Shown: positions 37,474 to 47,602, counted from the first letter of the stretch. The stretch is 64,000 bases of DNA from Lysinibacillus cavernae (GCF_009724685.1 NZ_WMEF01000012.1:62001-126000); one strand, 5' to 3'. Translations and numbers: made by a program. Notes: generated by a model not told the origin, from the sequence alone.

Positions 37474-38841
37474 TTAATCAGCTAGTTCAAGCCACGCCAC
37501 CGCTTCACAATGCGTTGAATGCGGGAACATATCCACTGGTTGAATTTCCTGTGTTTGATAACCGCCATCCTCCAAAATACGAAGATCGCGTGCTAATGTA
37601 GCTGGATTACAAGAGACATAGACCACTCGCTTTGGACGTTGTTCTAAAATCGTATTTAAAAGTGCTTCATCACAGCCCTTGCGTGGGGGGTCGACTACGA
37701 GTACGTCTGCTTCCTTACCTTCTTTATACCATCTTGGTATAACTTCTTCTGCTGGGCCAGCCTCAAAATAAGTATTTGTAAAACCATTGAGTACTGCATT
37801 ACGTTTGGCATCTTCAATCGCTTGTGGGACTATCTCAACTCCCATGACTGCCTTTGCTTTTTGCGCAAGGAATAAAGAGATGGTACCAATTCCACAATAC
37901 GCATCAATAACACGTTCATCCCCCTGCAAGGCAGCATAATCAAGCGCTTGTTTATAAAGGACCTCTGTTTGCTCTGGATTGACTTGATAGAACGAACGGG
38001 CTGAAATTTCAAAGCGCACATCGCCAATTGTATCAATAATGACGTCCTTGCCCCATAGGTTGATCGTGTCATCACCAAAAATGACATTTGTTTTCTCACT
38101 ATTCACGTTTTGCATAATCGACGTGACATTCGGAACAAGCTTTTGAATCGTTGTAACTGCTGCCTCTTTTTGTGAGAACTTTTTCTTTTTTGTCACGAGG
38201 ACGACCATCACTTCACCTGTTGCTCTTGCTTTGCGAATGACCACATGGCGTAGCATACCTTCATGTGTTTGTTCATTGTAAGGGCGAATCCCTATCGCCG
38301 TTAATTCCTTCTTCAAGCCTGCTAGAATGGCGTCTGCTTCTCCTGTTTGAATTAAGCAACGTTCCATATCCACAATGCTATGCGTTTTTGTTTTATAAAA
38401 GCCTGCGATAGCTTGTCCTGCTTCATTTTCAGAGAAAGGAATTTGCGCTTTGTTGCGGTAATGCCAAGGTTCTTTCATTCCTTTTACGGGGAGAACAGGT
38501 GCATCAATTTTACCAATGCGCTGCATCACATTGCGCACCATATTTTCTTTCCATTTTAGTTGCCCCGCGTAAGATAAGTGCTGTAATTGACAGCCGCCAC
38601 ATTGCTTGAAATAATCACAAGGTGCTTCAACACGGTCTGGTGATGGCTTGATAATTTCTACAACTTTTCCAAAGCCATAATTTTTTAAGGTTTTCAACAC
38701 ATGGATTTCGGCTGTTTCGTTCGGAAGTGCGCCCTGTATAAATAACGGGTAGCCGTCAACCTTTGCGACACCATTACCATCATGTGTTAAATCTTCTATA
38801 TAAACTGAAAGTCGATCATTTTTTTTCACGGGTGCTGACAT
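37474..38841 (-). CDS. rlmCD: 23S rRNA (uracil-5-)-methyltransferase
   Basis: 455 aa. An N-terminal TRAM domain ([30 protein letters not shown]) is followed by an iron-sulfur cluster set ([12 protein letters not shown]), the SAM site [14 protein letters not shown] and the catalytic Cys in [15 protein letters not shown]. It methylates uridines in 23S rRNA (B. subtilis yefA). The ATG at 38841 follows GGAGG by 8 nt. Its 3' end lies in a 27-bp repeat shared with a remnant 2.3 kb away. rumA-type genes are known insertion targets of integrative elements. Confidence 0.93.
   Translation of the reverse strand: MSAPVKKNDRLSVYIEDLTHDGNGVAKVDGYPLFIQGALPNETAEIHVLKTLKNYGFGKVVEIIKPSPDRVEAPCDYFKQCGGCQLQHLSYAGQLKWKENMVRNVMQRIGKIDAPVLPVKGMKEPWHYRNKAQIPFSENEAGQAIAGFYKTKTHSIVDMERCLIQTGEADAILAGLKKELTAIGIRPYNEQTHEGMLRHVVIRKARATGEVMVVLVTKKKKFSQKEAAVTTIQKLVPNVTSIMQNVNSEKTNVIFGDDTINLWGKDVIIDTIGDVRFEISARSFYQVNPEQTEVLYKQALDYAALQGDERVIDAYCGIGTISLFLAQKAKAVMGVEIVPQAIEDAKRNAVLNGFTNTYFEAGPAEEVIPRWYKEGKEADVLVVDPPRKGCDEALLNTILEQRPKRVVYVSCNPATLARDLRILEDGGYQTQEIQPVDMFPHSTHCEAVAWLELAD
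37492..37518. repeat. Right copy of 27-bp direct repeat, inside rlmCD
   Basis: Identical to 35210-35236. It covers codons for [10 protein letters not shown] near the end of rlmCD. Confidence 0.8.
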
Positions 38842-38990
38842 TCGTACATCCTCCATTTCAATCTCCTTATTGTAGCATGTGTTGGCGAATGAAAAAAGAA
38901 CAAGACTTGCCCGTTATGTTATTCCCCTCACTAACTTGAAAAAAGATCATGTCAATAGCAGAAAAAGAGCCTTGGGCAATGTGAGGGGGT

Positions 38991-39066
38991 GATTTCCGTT
39001 CAGCCAGCGTCCTTTCCATGGGGCGTCCGATGAGCCGCTTCACTCACTGCGTTCGCTCCAATCAAC
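38991..39066 (-). repeat. Intergenic repeat, copy A (inverted, shortened)
   Basis: On the minus strand it begins GATTGGAGCG and ends with GGAAAGGACG and ACGGAAATC. The ends match copy B at 39241-39354 in opposite orientation. The family resembles GC-rich intergenic repeats of many Bacillaceae genomes. No ORF inside. Confidence 0.55.
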
Positions 39067-39240
39067 CATGTGCAAAAGTGTCTTTTCCTTCTCTTTCATA
39101 CTAGCCGTAGTAAACAAAATTGCTCATTATTTGTATGATTAGAGAAAGAATAGGCTCTTATTTTCTTGTGGAGAAGTGATGAGTCACAACAACGATCAAT
39201 AAGTGAACATCTTCACTTTATTTGTCATAACACTTTTGTG

Positions 39241-39354
39241 GATTGGAGTGGAAGGCTACTTGACTCCAACAGGATAGCGAGACAGGCGAGCTCCTGAACG
39301 GAGCGGTAGCTCGGCGCTCGTCCACAGGAAAGCAAGTAGCCTGCAACAGAAATC
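39241..39354 (+). repeat. Intergenic repeat, copy B
   Basis: GATTGGAGTGGAAGG at one end, AGCGAGACAGGCGAG in the middle, GGAAAGCAAGTAGCC and AACAGAAATC at the other end. Much richer in G+C than the surroundings. The stretch 39067-39240 between the copies shows no gene. Confidence 0.6.
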
Positions 39355-39408
39355 CTTTTTCACCTTACACAAAAATTCTATGGATGGTTTTGTTTTTCAA
39401 CACTATGA

Positions 39409-39433
39409 AAAGAGCCGCTACTCGCGACTCTTT
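39409..39433 (-). terminator. Terminator of the cyd operon
   Basis: An AAAGAGTCGC/GCGGCTCTTT stem with one wobble and a 5-nt loop, overlapping the cydS stop; the T-tail is short. Confidence 0.6.
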
Positions 39434-39540
39434 CCTTGATCTTTTGTAATATGATAGTCCCTTGGTGCCCACCAAAATGCAAACAAAATACCGAGGATGA
39501 CAACGATAAAAGGCGCATAAAAAATTAAAAAACTCTGCAT
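39418..39540 (-). CDS. cydS: Cytochrome bd oxidase small subunit CydS
   Basis: 40 aa, below usual ORF cutoffs. It starts MQSFLIFYAPFIVVILGILF and has one membrane helix followed by a short hydrophilic tail (WWAPRDYHITKDQ). This matches the CydS subunit seen in the Geobacillus bd oxidase (single helix, FLI-YAP start). AGGAGG lies about 10 nt before the ATG, and cydB ends 14 nt upstream. Confidence 0.8.
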   Translation of the reverse strand: MQSFLIFYAPFIVVILGILFAFWWAPRDYHITKDQGKSRE

Positions 39541-39554
39541 GATCTTATTTCCTC

Positions 39555-40580
39555 CTATGCGTGATTGTCTTCTTTTCCTGTCACATAATTTTTATTGAAC
39601 AAGAACAATTTCATCAATAAATAAAGTGAAGGAAGAAGGAGGCAAAGCCCTAAAATAAATGCGATGATTAAGGCAATCGCCATTTGTGTACTTGTGAAGC
39701 CATCGTAAATTGTTAAATACGGATAAAGTAAATAAGGATACTGTGCAATACCATAAGCAAAGAATGCTACAGCAAATTGAGCGATGAGGAGCCCAACCGC
39801 CAGTCCGTACTTTTTACGCATCATAATGAGTACGACTGTGATGATAAATAATACGGCAGAAATCGCAAACATCCACCATAAATTAACCATGTGACTATAA
39901 CTTTCTGGGTTGATGGATTTCATTTCATACATAATGCCAAGTGCACTGATCATTAAAGGTGCAGCCCACACAAGTGCATATTTTCGCATTAGTTTTGTAG
40001 CTTCTATGTCGTTTGCTTTATGGGCGTACCAAGTTAAAAATACGGAAGAAATATAAAGTACAGCGGCAATGCTTAGTACCACAATGCTCCATGCAAATGG
40101 ACTTGTATATAAAGTCCAGTAGTTTAATACAGGCTGCCCATCAATCAGATCAACATAGCCTCCACCAGCAATGGCAAAGACAACAGACAAGGAAGCAGGA
40201 ATTAATAAGCCTGCCACACCATATGTCAACGTATACCCAATGTGTCCACGCGCACCATAGGATTCAAAAGCATAGTAGGAGCCCCGAATTGCCAATAGTA
40301 CAAGTGAAATACTGACTGGCACAAGTAAAATTGTTCCGTAATAAAAAGCTGTTTGTGGGAAAAATCCTACGATTCCTACAAAGAAGAACACTAAAAAGAC
40401 ATTGGTTACTTCCCAGACAGGTGATAAATAACGTTTGATAATATTTGTTAAAATATGATTTTTACCAATGAGCAGGCTATATGCGTTAAAGAAGCCTGCA
40501 CCAAAATCAATTGAAGCGACAATGACATAGCCAAATAGGAAAATCCATAATACTGAAATACCTAAAATCTCTAATGTCAT
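39555..40580 (-). CDS. cydB: Cytochrome bd ubiquinol/menaquinol oxidase subunit II
   Basis: 341 aa with about nine membrane segments. CydB features: YVIVASIDFGAGFF near the N-terminus, SPVWEVTNVFLVFFFVG, and GARGHIGYT. It pairs with CydA to form the quinol oxidase that reduces oxygen to water. Its ATG overlaps the cydA stop by 4 nt (ATGA), so translation is coupled. Confidence 0.95.
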   Translation of the reverse strand: MTLEILGISVLWIFLFGYVIVASIDFGAGFFNAYSLLIGKNHILTNIIKRYLSPVWEVTNVFLVFFFVGIVGFFPQTAFYYGTILLVPVSISLVLLAIRGSYYAFESYGARGHIGYTLTYGVAGLLIPASLSVVFAIAGGGYVDLIDGQPVLNYWTLYTSPFAWSIVVLSIAAVLYISSVFLTWYAHKANDIEATKLMRKYALVWAAPLMISALGIMYEMKSINPESYSHMVNLWWMFAISAVLFIITVVLIMMRKKYGLAVGLLIAQFAVAFFAYGIAQYPYLLYPYLTIYDGFTSTQMAIALIIAFILGLCLLLPSLYLLMKLFLFNKNYVTGKEDNHA

Positions 40581-41923
40581 AGGAAGTCACCGCCTTTTTC
40601 AGAGTGGCGCTCTTCAATCTCACGCTCAATCGGATTCTTTTTAAACATTCGTACCAATACGACAATACTTCCTACTGCCAATACAGCATACACACCCGCA
40701 AATAACAGCAGCATTAAATCCACATGATCACTCGTCGTAGCTCCTTCTGGTGTGCGCATTAAACCATAAAGTATCCATGGTTGACGTCCAACCTCGGCAA
40801 GCCACCATCCTGCTTCAATCGCAATGATCGACAGTGGTCCTCCCGCCACAATAATCCATCTATACCATCGTGAATGAATAAACTGCCAACCACGCGCTTT
40901 CCCTACAACATAAAGTAATGAAACTAGCACCATAAACATACCGATGGAAACCATAATATCAAATAGATAATGGATATAGAGTGGTGGTATATCTTCTTCC
41001 GCAAATTGATCTAAGCCGATTACCTCTGCATTAGGATTAAAATGTGCAAGAATGCTTAAAGCATACGGAATTTTGATGGCATATTTTACTTCTTCTCCAT
41101 CTAATACACCAAATAATACAAGTGAAGCTTTCCCTTCAGTCTCAAAATGCCATTCTGCTGCTGCTAGTTTTTCGGGTTGATATTCGGCTAAGTATTTTCC
41201 TGAAAAATCTCCAATAACAGCGGCTGCAATGGAGAAAATCAGGCCAATTTTCATCAATAAAAGTAATGATTTTTTATGGTATACATGCTTAGATCCTCTT
41301 AGCATTCTGTATCCTGCAATAGCAGCCAGCACAAATGCCGATGTCATATAGGCAGTTACAAGTACATGTGCAACCTTTGTCGGCATGGCAGGGTTAAACA
41401 TTGCTAAAAGAGGTTGGATATTAACAAGCTCTCCGTCCACAATATCAAAGCCTTGCGGTGCATTCATAAAAGCATTAACGATTGTGATGAATACAGCCGA
41501 CATAGACGCCCCAACAGCAACAGGGATTAACAGCAACATGTGCTTTTTCTGACTATCAAAGCGGTCCCATGTATATAAATAAATACCTAAGAATATTGCC
41601 TCAAAGAAAAATGCAAACGTTTCCAAAAAAAGTGGTAAAGCAATCGTTTGACCAGCTAGCTGCATAAAGTTAGGCCATAGTAGTGAAAGTTGTAAGCCAA
41701 TTGCAGTTCCTGTTACAACACCAACAGCTACGGTAATAACAAAACCACGCGCCCACCGTCTTGCCATTAAGATATAATGCTCATCATTCTTTTTATACCC
41801 AGTCCATTGAGCAAGCATAATCATTAACGGGACACCCACACCAATCGTTGCATAAATAATATGGAACGATAATGTCAACTCAGTTAATGCTCGACTCCAA
41901 AAGACTGCAGATTCATTAATCAT
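40577..41923 (-). CDS. cydA: Cytochrome bd oxidase subunit I
   Basis: 448 aa, a short-Q-loop CydA as in Bacillus. Haem and quinol features: RALTELTLSFHIIYATIGVGVP at the N-terminus with the haem b595 His, the GRQPW motif in AEVGRQPWILYGLMRT, and the Q-loop region with KYLAEYQPEKLAAAEWHFET. The start is 7 nt after a GGGGG run that overlaps the stop of the upstream 31-aa ORF. Confidence 0.96.
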   Translation of the reverse strand: MINESAVFWSRALTELTLSFHIIYATIGVGVPLMIMLAQWTGYKKNDEHYILMARRWARGFVITVAVGVVTGTAIGLQLSLLWPNFMQLAGQTIALPLFLETFAFFFEAIFLGIYLYTWDRFDSQKKHMLLLIPVAVGASMSAVFITIVNAFMNAPQGFDIVDGELVNIQPLLAMFNPAMPTKVAHVLVTAYMTSAFVLAAIAGYRMLRGSKHVYHKKSLLLLMKIGLIFSIAAAVIGDFSGKYLAEYQPEKLAAAEWHFETEGKASLVLFGVLDGEEVKYAIKIPYALSILAHFNPNAEVIGLDQFAEEDIPPLYIHYLFDIMVSIGMFMVLVSLLYVVGKARGWQFIHSRWYRWIIVAGGPLSIIAIEAGWWLAEVGRQPWILYGLMRTPEGATTSDHVDLMLLLFAGVYAVLAVGSIVVLVRMFKKNPIEREIEERHSEKGGDFL

Positions 41924-41935
41924 CTCATTGCCCCC

Positions 41936-42031
41936 CTAACTTCCAAATATTTTTCCAAGAATGGAAAGTAGCATAACGATTGCAACACCAAAGCTTAGCC
42001 ATATAAGCTTCTTTTCTTGTGACTTATACAT
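41936..42031 (-). CDS. Candidate 31-aa membrane protein upstream of cydA
   Basis: It starts ATG after AAAGGAAGTG and reads MYKSQEKKLIWLSFGVAIVM, continuing as one membrane helix ending KIFGS. Its TAG stop abuts the GGGGG ribosome site of cydA, so the two are probably translated in tandem. The charged start, single helix and position suggest a cyd accessory peptide, but it is not CydS, which is present downstream. I know of no named family. Confidence 0.5.
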   Translation of the reverse strand: MYKSQEKKLIWLSFGVAIVMLLSILGKIFGS

Positions 42032-42088
42032 AGGCAACACTTCCTTTCCTTTATCCATACCCCCATTTTCCACTATTACAACGAAAAA

Positions 42089-42130
42089 AACCTTAATAAC
42101 GGACTGAAATTTCAGCCTATTAGTAAGGTT
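42089..42130 (-). promoter_or_regulatory. Terminator-like hairpin in the cyd operon leader
   Basis: AACCTTA...TAAGGTT with an inner CTGAAATTTCAG palindrome and a TTTTTTTCG tail on the minus strand, about 57 nt upstream of the 31-aa ORF. dgkB has its own terminator 250 nt away, so this one may attenuate cyd transcription. The region 42131-42340 shows no gene. Confidence 0.55.
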
Positions 42131-42345
42131 TCAAATTTTGTTCAAGTAATATACGCACATTCGCCAAACATTTTTCTAAATTCATTCACAATGTTAGTTC
42201 TAGCACGTAGATTGTGGAATTTTAGCCATGAACCTTTAAGAATAGTGAGCGCCAATAATGAGAAGTTACTTTGTTATTCAATGTTACAGGAATCCTTTTT
42301 CGTGGGCTTTCTCTCCCTCATAAAAGAGCAAGCAAATAAATAGAT

Positions 42346-42378
42346 AAAGCTCATCCTCATTAAAATCGGATGAGCTTT
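42346..42378 (-). terminator. Terminator of dgkB
   Basis: A perfect 11-bp stem (AAAGCTCATCC/GGATGAGCTTT), an 11-nt loop and an AT-rich tail on the minus strand. Confidence 0.8.
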
Positions 42379-42385
42379 TCAATCT

Positions 42386-43300
42386 TTAGATGCGGTCTTC
42401 CTCTCGAATATCTGCAAGTGGAACAAAAATTTCAATATGTTGTTTCAAGTTTTCGAACGTAGCAGGTGCGTCTCCGCCATATTCGCCATCTAAATTAAGA
42501 TGGACTTCGTTTTCTGTAGTAACTTTGACAACGCTAGCTTTTTTGTAGATGACACGGTCATCATTTAAATGCTCGCCTCTTAATGCCATGGCAGCCAGTT
42601 GAATAAACTCAGGTAGGCTAACTTTTTTAAGTACTAACAATGTAAAGTATCCATCATTAATACTTGCATCAGGTGCAAGTTTCTCAAAACCACCTACTGA
42701 ATTGGTTAGACCACATAGGAACATCATGGCGTCACCGTCAAATACTTCTCCATCATATTCAATGCGCATATGCGAGGCTTTGATTGATGGAATCATCTCT
42801 ACCGCCTTTAAATAGTAGGCTAGTTGACCAAGCATGGTTTTCATCTTACTTGGTACTTCATATGTTAACTCTGTAATTCGTCCGCCGGCAGCAATATTGA
42901 TGAAATAACGTTCTCCATTTAAGAGACCAACATCAACTGGTAATGTGTCGCCTTGAATAATAATGTCTACAGCTTCATCAATATTTCGAGGGATATGCAC
43001 AGCACGGGCAAAATCATTTGTAGTGCCCATCGGAATTAGACCAACTTTCGGACGGTTTTCAAATGGACTTACACCTGAAACAACTTCATTTAATGTGCCA
43101 TCTCCACCAACTGCGATGATGATATCAAAACCGCGTTCTACCGCATTTTTTGCTGCAAGCGTTGCATCGCCCTCACATGTTGTTGCGTGACAGGATGTCT
43201 CATAGCCTGCTACCTCTAGTTTTTCCAACACCTCTGGTAGATGCTTCTTAAACACTTCGCGTCCAGATGTAGGATTATAAATGATTCTTGCTCGTTTCAT
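42386..43300 (-). CDS. dgkB: Diacylglycerol kinase DgkB (DagK/YerQ)
   Basis: 304 aa, versus 303 in B. subtilis. Lipid-kinase signatures: IIYNPTSGRE at the start, VGGDGTLNEVVSG for nucleotide binding and IPMGTTNDFARA. It recycles diacylglycerol from lipoteichoic acid synthesis to phosphatidic acid. The ATG at 43300 follows GGAAGG; the longer ORF start at 43339 has no ribosome site. It lies 72 nt downstream of the thioredoxin-like gene. Confidence 0.93.
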   Translation of the reverse strand: MKRARIIYNPTSGREVFKKHLPEVLEKLEVAGYETSCHATTCEGDATLAAKNAVERGFDIIIAVGGDGTLNEVVSGVSPFENRPKVGLIPMGTTNDFARAVHIPRNIDEAVDIIIQGDTLPVDVGLLNGERYFINIAAGGRITELTYEVPSKMKTMLGQLAYYLKAVEMIPSIKASHMRIEYDGEVFDGDAMMFLCGLTNSVGGFEKLAPDASINDGYFTLLVLKKVSLPEFIQLAAMALRGEHLNDDRVIYKKASVVKVTTENEVHLNLDGEYGGDAPATFENLKQHIEIFVPLADIREEDRI

Positions 43301-43372
43301 AACATACCTTCCTGCTTCATAAGATTCTATTTCATTCAACGAATTAAACGCTGAAATGTTGCAATGCTTTTG

Positions 43373-43936
43373 TCATTTTTGTAATGTGTTTGTTACCTGA
43401 TTTTTAAAGTCTTCATAGACATAAGTCCAGTAGGTTTGATTCGAAATATTTTCCTCTCGAATTTCTGCATAAAGGGCTTTTTGGGCTTCTTCAAATGTTG
43501 GATCTTCTTTATCTGGTAAGCTTGCTCGTTTCGTTACTACTAGCTCTTGTAATTCAGGTGCACGTGGTCCCCATTTTCCAACAACCTCACCTGCTTCATC
43601 TAACAATAAGTATATTGGAATAGCACGACCTCCGTTTGTTAAATAACAATCAATTAGAGCTGTATCGGCATCACGGAAAACTGCACGCATATCTAATCCA
43701 GCTGCTTCAGCAACACGACGAATAATTGGATTGTTTAACATTGCGTCCCCGCACCAATCTTCTGTAATGGTTAAAATTTTTAGTTGCTTGTCCTTTAGTA
43801 AGTCGATAAACCCATCGTTTGTTGGCACTTCATAGCCATCATAAATACGGAAACTTTCTTCTTTCAGCGTCGTCATGTTCTCCATATATTGTTGTATTGA
43901 AATAGCTTCATTAAAATATTGTTGTTCTGTTTTCAT
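43373..43936 (-). CDS. Thioredoxin-family protein with WCGDA active-site region
   Basis: 187 aa. The region TITEDWCGDAMLNNPIIRRVAE corresponds to the thioredoxin active site, but the second Cys of CxxC is replaced (WCGDA), as in the Thioredoxin_9 group. A cis-Pro loop (GGRAIPIYLLLD) follows. No signal peptide. AAGGGGG lies 8 nt before ATG 43936; the longer ORF to 44107 was rejected because it runs through the gatB terminator. Redox activity with one Cys is uncertain. Confidence 0.75.
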   Translation of the reverse strand: MKTEQQYFNEAISIQQYMENMTTLKEESFRIYDGYEVPTNDGFIDLLKDKQLKILTITEDWCGDAMLNNPIIRRVAEAAGLDMRAVFRDADTALIDCYLTNGGRAIPIYLLLDEAGEVVGKWGPRAPELQELVVTKRASLPDKEDPTFEEAQKALYAEIREENISNQTYWTYVYEDFKNQVTNTLQK

Positions 43937-44042
43937 TGGCTCGTCCCCCTTATTATTATCTATTCTATATTTTGCTATGAATACTCTTTTTAAACAACTA
44001 TTAAGTGTTGCAAATTGCAAATTTGTTACATTTTTGAAAATT

Positions 44043-44078
44043 AATAGCCGAGAAAGCAATGAAGCTCTCTCGGCTATT
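44043..44078 (-). terminator. Terminator of gatCAB
   Basis: A stem of about 14 bp (AATAGCCGAGA..), with one mismatch, and a TTAATTTTC tail on the minus strand. Confidence 0.75.
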
Positions 44079-44093
44079 ATGTTACAACGAGTA

Positions 44094-45521
44094 TTAACGT
44101 TTGGCAATTTCTTGTTGTAATAATTTATTAACCATTGGTGGGTTCGCTTGGCCTTTTGTTGCTTTCATGATTTGTCCAACTAGGAAACCAATAGCACGAT
44201 CCTTACCGTTTTTGAAGTCTTCAATAGATTGTGCGTTGTTATCTAAAACTTCTGTTACGATTGCTAATAATGCACCCTCATCGGAAATTTGAACTAAACC
44301 TTTCGCCTTCACAATATCCTGTGCAGAACCGCCATTTTCTACTAATTCAGCAAATACTTTTTTACCGATTTTAGAAGAAATTGTACCATCCGTAATTAAT
44401 TTTACCATTTCAGCAAGGTTTTCAGGTGTTAACGCAGTATCTTTTAGTTCTTTTTGCTCTGCGTTTAAGTAAGCAGAAACGTCACCCATTAACCAGTTAG
44501 CAGAAAGCTTCGCATCTGCATCTTTCACTATCATTGCCTCGAAGAAGTTTGAGATTTCTTTCGAAATAACAAGAACCCCTGCATCATATGGTGTTAAGCC
44601 TAACTCTTCAACATAACGTTTTTTACGCGCATCTGGAAGTTCAGGAATTTCTGATTTTACACGCTCTAGCCATGCATCATCAATAGAAAGACGAACTAAA
44701 TCTGGCTCAGGGAAGTATCGGTAATCATCTGTTCCCTCTTTAACACGCATTAAAATTGTTTTACCTGTTTTTTCATCAAAACGACGTGTTTCTTGCTCAA
44801 TCACGCCACCTGATAATAATACATCTGCTTGACGTAATTCTTCATGCTCTAAACCACGACGAACATAGTTAAAGGAGTTCAGGTTTTTAAGCTCCGTTTT
44901 TGTTCCAAATTCTTCTTGACCATAAGGACGAATAGAAATGTTGGCATCACAACGAAGTGATCCTTCCTCCATCTTACAGTCAGATACATCTGTATACTGA
45001 ATAATTGATTTTACTTTTTCAAGATATGCATAGGCTTCGTTTGGTGTACGAATGTCTGGTTCAGAAACGATTTCTACAAGTGGTGTACCTTGACGGTTGA
45101 AGTCAACTAATGAATGATCACCTGCGTGAGAAAGTTTACCAGCATCTTCTTCCATATGAAGTCGTGTAATACCGATACGTTTTGTATAGCCGTCTACTTC
45201 AATATCAACCCAGCCGTTTTTACCGATTGGCTTATCAAATTGCGAAATTTGGTAAGCTTTCGGATTATCAGGGTAGAAGTAGTTTTTACGGTCAAATTTT
45301 GTTTCTTGTTCGATTTCCATATTTAGTGCAAGAGCTGCACGCATTGCGAAATCAACTACATTTTTATTAAGAACTGGTAGGACACCAGGATAACCTAAAT
45401 CGATTACTGTTGTATTTGTATTTGGTTCAGCACCAAAGTGAGCTGGTGCTGGTGAGAAGATTTTTGAGTTTGTTTTCAACTCAACGTGTACTTCTAAACC
45501 AATGACTGTTTCAAAGTTCAT
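44094..45521 (-). CDS. gatB: Asp/Glu-tRNA amidotransferase subunit B
   Basis: 475 aa. The N-terminus [21 protein letters not shown] and the [26 protein letters not shown] and [17 protein letters not shown] blocks are GatB hallmarks; the YqeY-like tail ends the protein ([13 protein letters not shown]). It selects misacylated Glu-tRNA(Gln) and activates it. Start at 45521 after GGGAGG; one base separates it from the gatA stop. Confidence 0.97.
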   Translation of the reverse strand: MNFETVIGLEVHVELKTNSKIFSPAPAHFGAEPNTNTTVIDLGYPGVLPVLNKNVVDFAMRAALALNMEIEQETKFDRKNYFYPDNPKAYQISQFDKPIGKNGWVDIEVDGYTKRIGITRLHMEEDAGKLSHAGDHSLVDFNRQGTPLVEIVSEPDIRTPNEAYAYLEKVKSIIQYTDVSDCKMEEGSLRCDANISIRPYGQEEFGTKTELKNLNSFNYVRRGLEHEELRQADVLLSGGVIEQETRRFDEKTGKTILMRVKEGTDDYRYFPEPDLVRLSIDDAWLERVKSEIPELPDARKKRYVEELGLTPYDAGVLVISKEISNFFEAMIVKDADAKLSANWLMGDVSAYLNAEQKELKDTALTPENLAEMVKLITDGTISSKIGKKVFAELVENGGSAQDIVKAKGLVQISDEGALLAIVTEVLDNNAQSIEDFKNGKDRAIGFLVGQIMKATKGQANPPMVNKLLQQEIAKR

Positions 45522-45522
45522 G

Positions 45523-46986
45523 TTATTTTCCCTCCCACATTTGAGGAACTTGTTTGTGGAACTCCGTTGCTTGTTCAAAAGCATGAGCTACACGGTAAAT
45601 AGTTGCTTCGTCGAAGTATTTACCAATAATTTGTAAACCAAGTGGTAGTCCGTTTTCAAAGCCACATGGAATTGAAATGGCAGGGACACCAGCTAAGTTC
45701 ATCGGGATTGTTAAAATATCGTTTGCATACATTGTCATCGGATCATCAACGTTTTCACCAATTTTGAATGCTGGTGTTGGTGCTGTAGGTCCAATGATAA
45801 CATCAAAGTCTTCAAATACTTTGTCGTAGTCTGCTTTGATGAGTGTACGTGCTTGTTGTGCTTTTTTGTAGTAAGCATCATACGTACCTGCACTTAATGA
45901 GTAAGTTCCAAGCATAATACGACGTTTTACTTCATCACCAAAACCTTGTGCACGTGTTTCTTTATAAAGATCCATTAAATTTGTAACGTTTTCTGCACGG
46001 AAACCATAACGGATACCATCGAAACGAGATAAGTTTGAAGACGCTTCAGATGAAGAAAGGATATAGTACGCAGCAAGTGCATATTTAGAATGAGGAAGTG
46101 ATACTTCTTCTACCGTTGCACCTAAGCCTTTTAATACCTCTAATGCATCTAACACTGATTGACGTGCCGCTTCGCCAACACCTTCACCAAGGAATTCTTT
46201 TGGTACAGCGATACGTAAGCCTTTTACATCACCAGTAAGGGCTGCAGCATAATTTGGCACCTCTACGTTTGCAGATGTAGAATCATTTGGATCTAAGCCT
46301 GCAATAGCTTCAAGTACTAGAGCATTATCTTCAACATTACGTGTAATTGGTCCAATTTGATCTAAAGAAGATGCAAATGCAACTAGACCAAAACGAGATA
46401 CACGACCATATGTAGGTTTCATCCCTACAACACCACAGTAAGCTGCTGGTTGACGGATTGAACCACCTGTATCTGAACCAAGAGAGATTGGCACTTCACC
46501 GGCTGCTACTGCTGCTGCAGATGCACCTGAAGATCCTCCTGGTACGTGGTTTAAGTTCCATGGATTTGTTGTTGTTTTAAAATAGGAGTTTTCGTTTGAA
46601 GAACCCATTGCAAACTCATCCATGTTTAATTTACCAATTGTAATCATTCCAGCTTCACGTAGCTTATTTACAACAGTTGCATCATAAATTGGCATAAAGC
46701 CTTCAAGAATTTTAGAGGCACAAGTTGTTTCTAAACCTTCTGTCACGATGTTGTCTTTTACACCGATTGGAAGACCAAATAGTGGTCCACGTTCTTCAAA
46801 TGGTACTTTATCCATTTCAGTTGCTTGTGCAGTTGCTTTTTCTTCGTTTGAAGCAAGGAATGCTTGTACATCGCCATCAAGCTTTGCAATACGCTCGTAT
46901 GCTTCTTTCGTTAAGTCAGCGATTGATAAGTTACCTGCTTTAATTTCTGCTTGTAACTCCTTTGCTGAACGTTCAAATAACGTCAT
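45523..46986 (-). CDS. gatA: Asp/Glu-tRNA amidotransferase subunit A
   Basis: 487 aa, amidase-signature enzyme that releases ammonia from glutamine. Catalytic Lys in PIGVKDNI, the Gly/Ser-rich [33 protein letters not shown] with the Ser-cisSer-Lys triad. GGAGG lies 7 nt before the ATG. Follows gatC by 24 nt. Confidence 0.97.
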   Translation of the reverse strand: MTLFERSAKELQAEIKAGNLSIADLTKEAYERIAKLDGDVQAFLASNEEKATAQATEMDKVPFEERGPLFGLPIGVKDNIVTEGLETTCASKILEGFMPIYDATVVNKLREAGMITIGKLNMDEFAMGSSNENSYFKTTTNPWNLNHVPGGSSGASAAAVAAGEVPISLGSDTGGSIRQPAAYCGVVGMKPTYGRVSRFGLVAFASSLDQIGPITRNVEDNALVLEAIAGLDPNDSTSANVEVPNYAAALTGDVKGLRIAVPKEFLGEGVGEAARQSVLDALEVLKGLGATVEEVSLPHSKYALAAYYILSSSEASSNLSRFDGIRYGFRAENVTNLMDLYKETRAQGFGDEVKRRIMLGTYSLSAGTYDAYYKKAQQARTLIKADYDKVFEDFDVIIGPTAPTPAFKIGENVDDPMTMYANDILTIPMNLAGVPAISIPCGFENGLPLGLQIIGKYFDEATIYRVAHAFEQATEFHKQVPQMWEGK

Positions 46987-47010
46987 GAGGAATCCTCCTA
47001 TGTTTTAGTA

Positions 47011-47298
47011 TTACATGATAGCTGGTACTTTTACTTGACCATCTTCTTGTTCTTTTACGTTTAACATCATAACTTCGCGATCTAAACCTTTTACTGCAAC
47101 ATCTTCACGCATTACATTGACTAGTGGTAAAACGTGAGTTGTTGGTTCAACATTCGTTGTATCTAACTCGTTTAACTGCTCCGCAAAGTCTGTAATTTTC
47201 CCAAGCTGTTCAGCAAATTTTTCCGCTTCTTCTTCTGTAATTGCAAGACGTGCTAAATTTGCCACGTGCTTTACTTCCTCTTTTGTTAATTTAGCCAT
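47011..47298 (-). CDS. gatC: Asp/Glu-tRNA amidotransferase subunit C
   Basis: 95 aa, normal size; starts [20 protein letters not shown] and has the [17 protein letters not shown] segment of GatC, which bridges GatA and GatB. First gene of gatCAB. Confidence 0.96.
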   Translation of the reverse strand: MAKLTKEEVKHVANLARLAITEEEAEKFAEQLGKITDFAEQLNELDTTNVEPTTHVLPLVNVMREDVAVKGLDREVMMLNVKEQEDGQVKVPAIM

Positions 47299-47602
47299 TT
47301 TTCACACCTCCGAATACTTGTTCAATTCATTGTTTTTATTGATAACAATAGGGTTGAATAAAGTTAACCATGCCAATAATCATAACATTATTCATATTAA
47401 AAATCACAACTTTCACCAAAAATATAGAAACTTTCACTACTATAACAAAGTGTTGTCACTATATTCCTTTTGCGTCCCTTTAATTCTAGACATCTACTTC
47501 ATTTACGCCTGGCTTTCGCCCAGATAATTTTTTGAGCTAACGAGTAGAAGTTAACCGAAAACCATCACGTCCTGTGATAATGTTTAACTGACCTGCGTCA
47601 AA

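Noticed and set aside
42089-42130. Hairpin considered as the dgkB terminator
   Set aside because: dgkB has its own perfect hairpin at 42346-42378, 250 nt closer to its stop, so this one is assigned to the cyd leader.
43937-44107. N-terminal extension of the thioredoxin-like protein
   Set aside because: It reads through the gatB terminator, and a strong ribosome site precedes the internal ATG at 43936.
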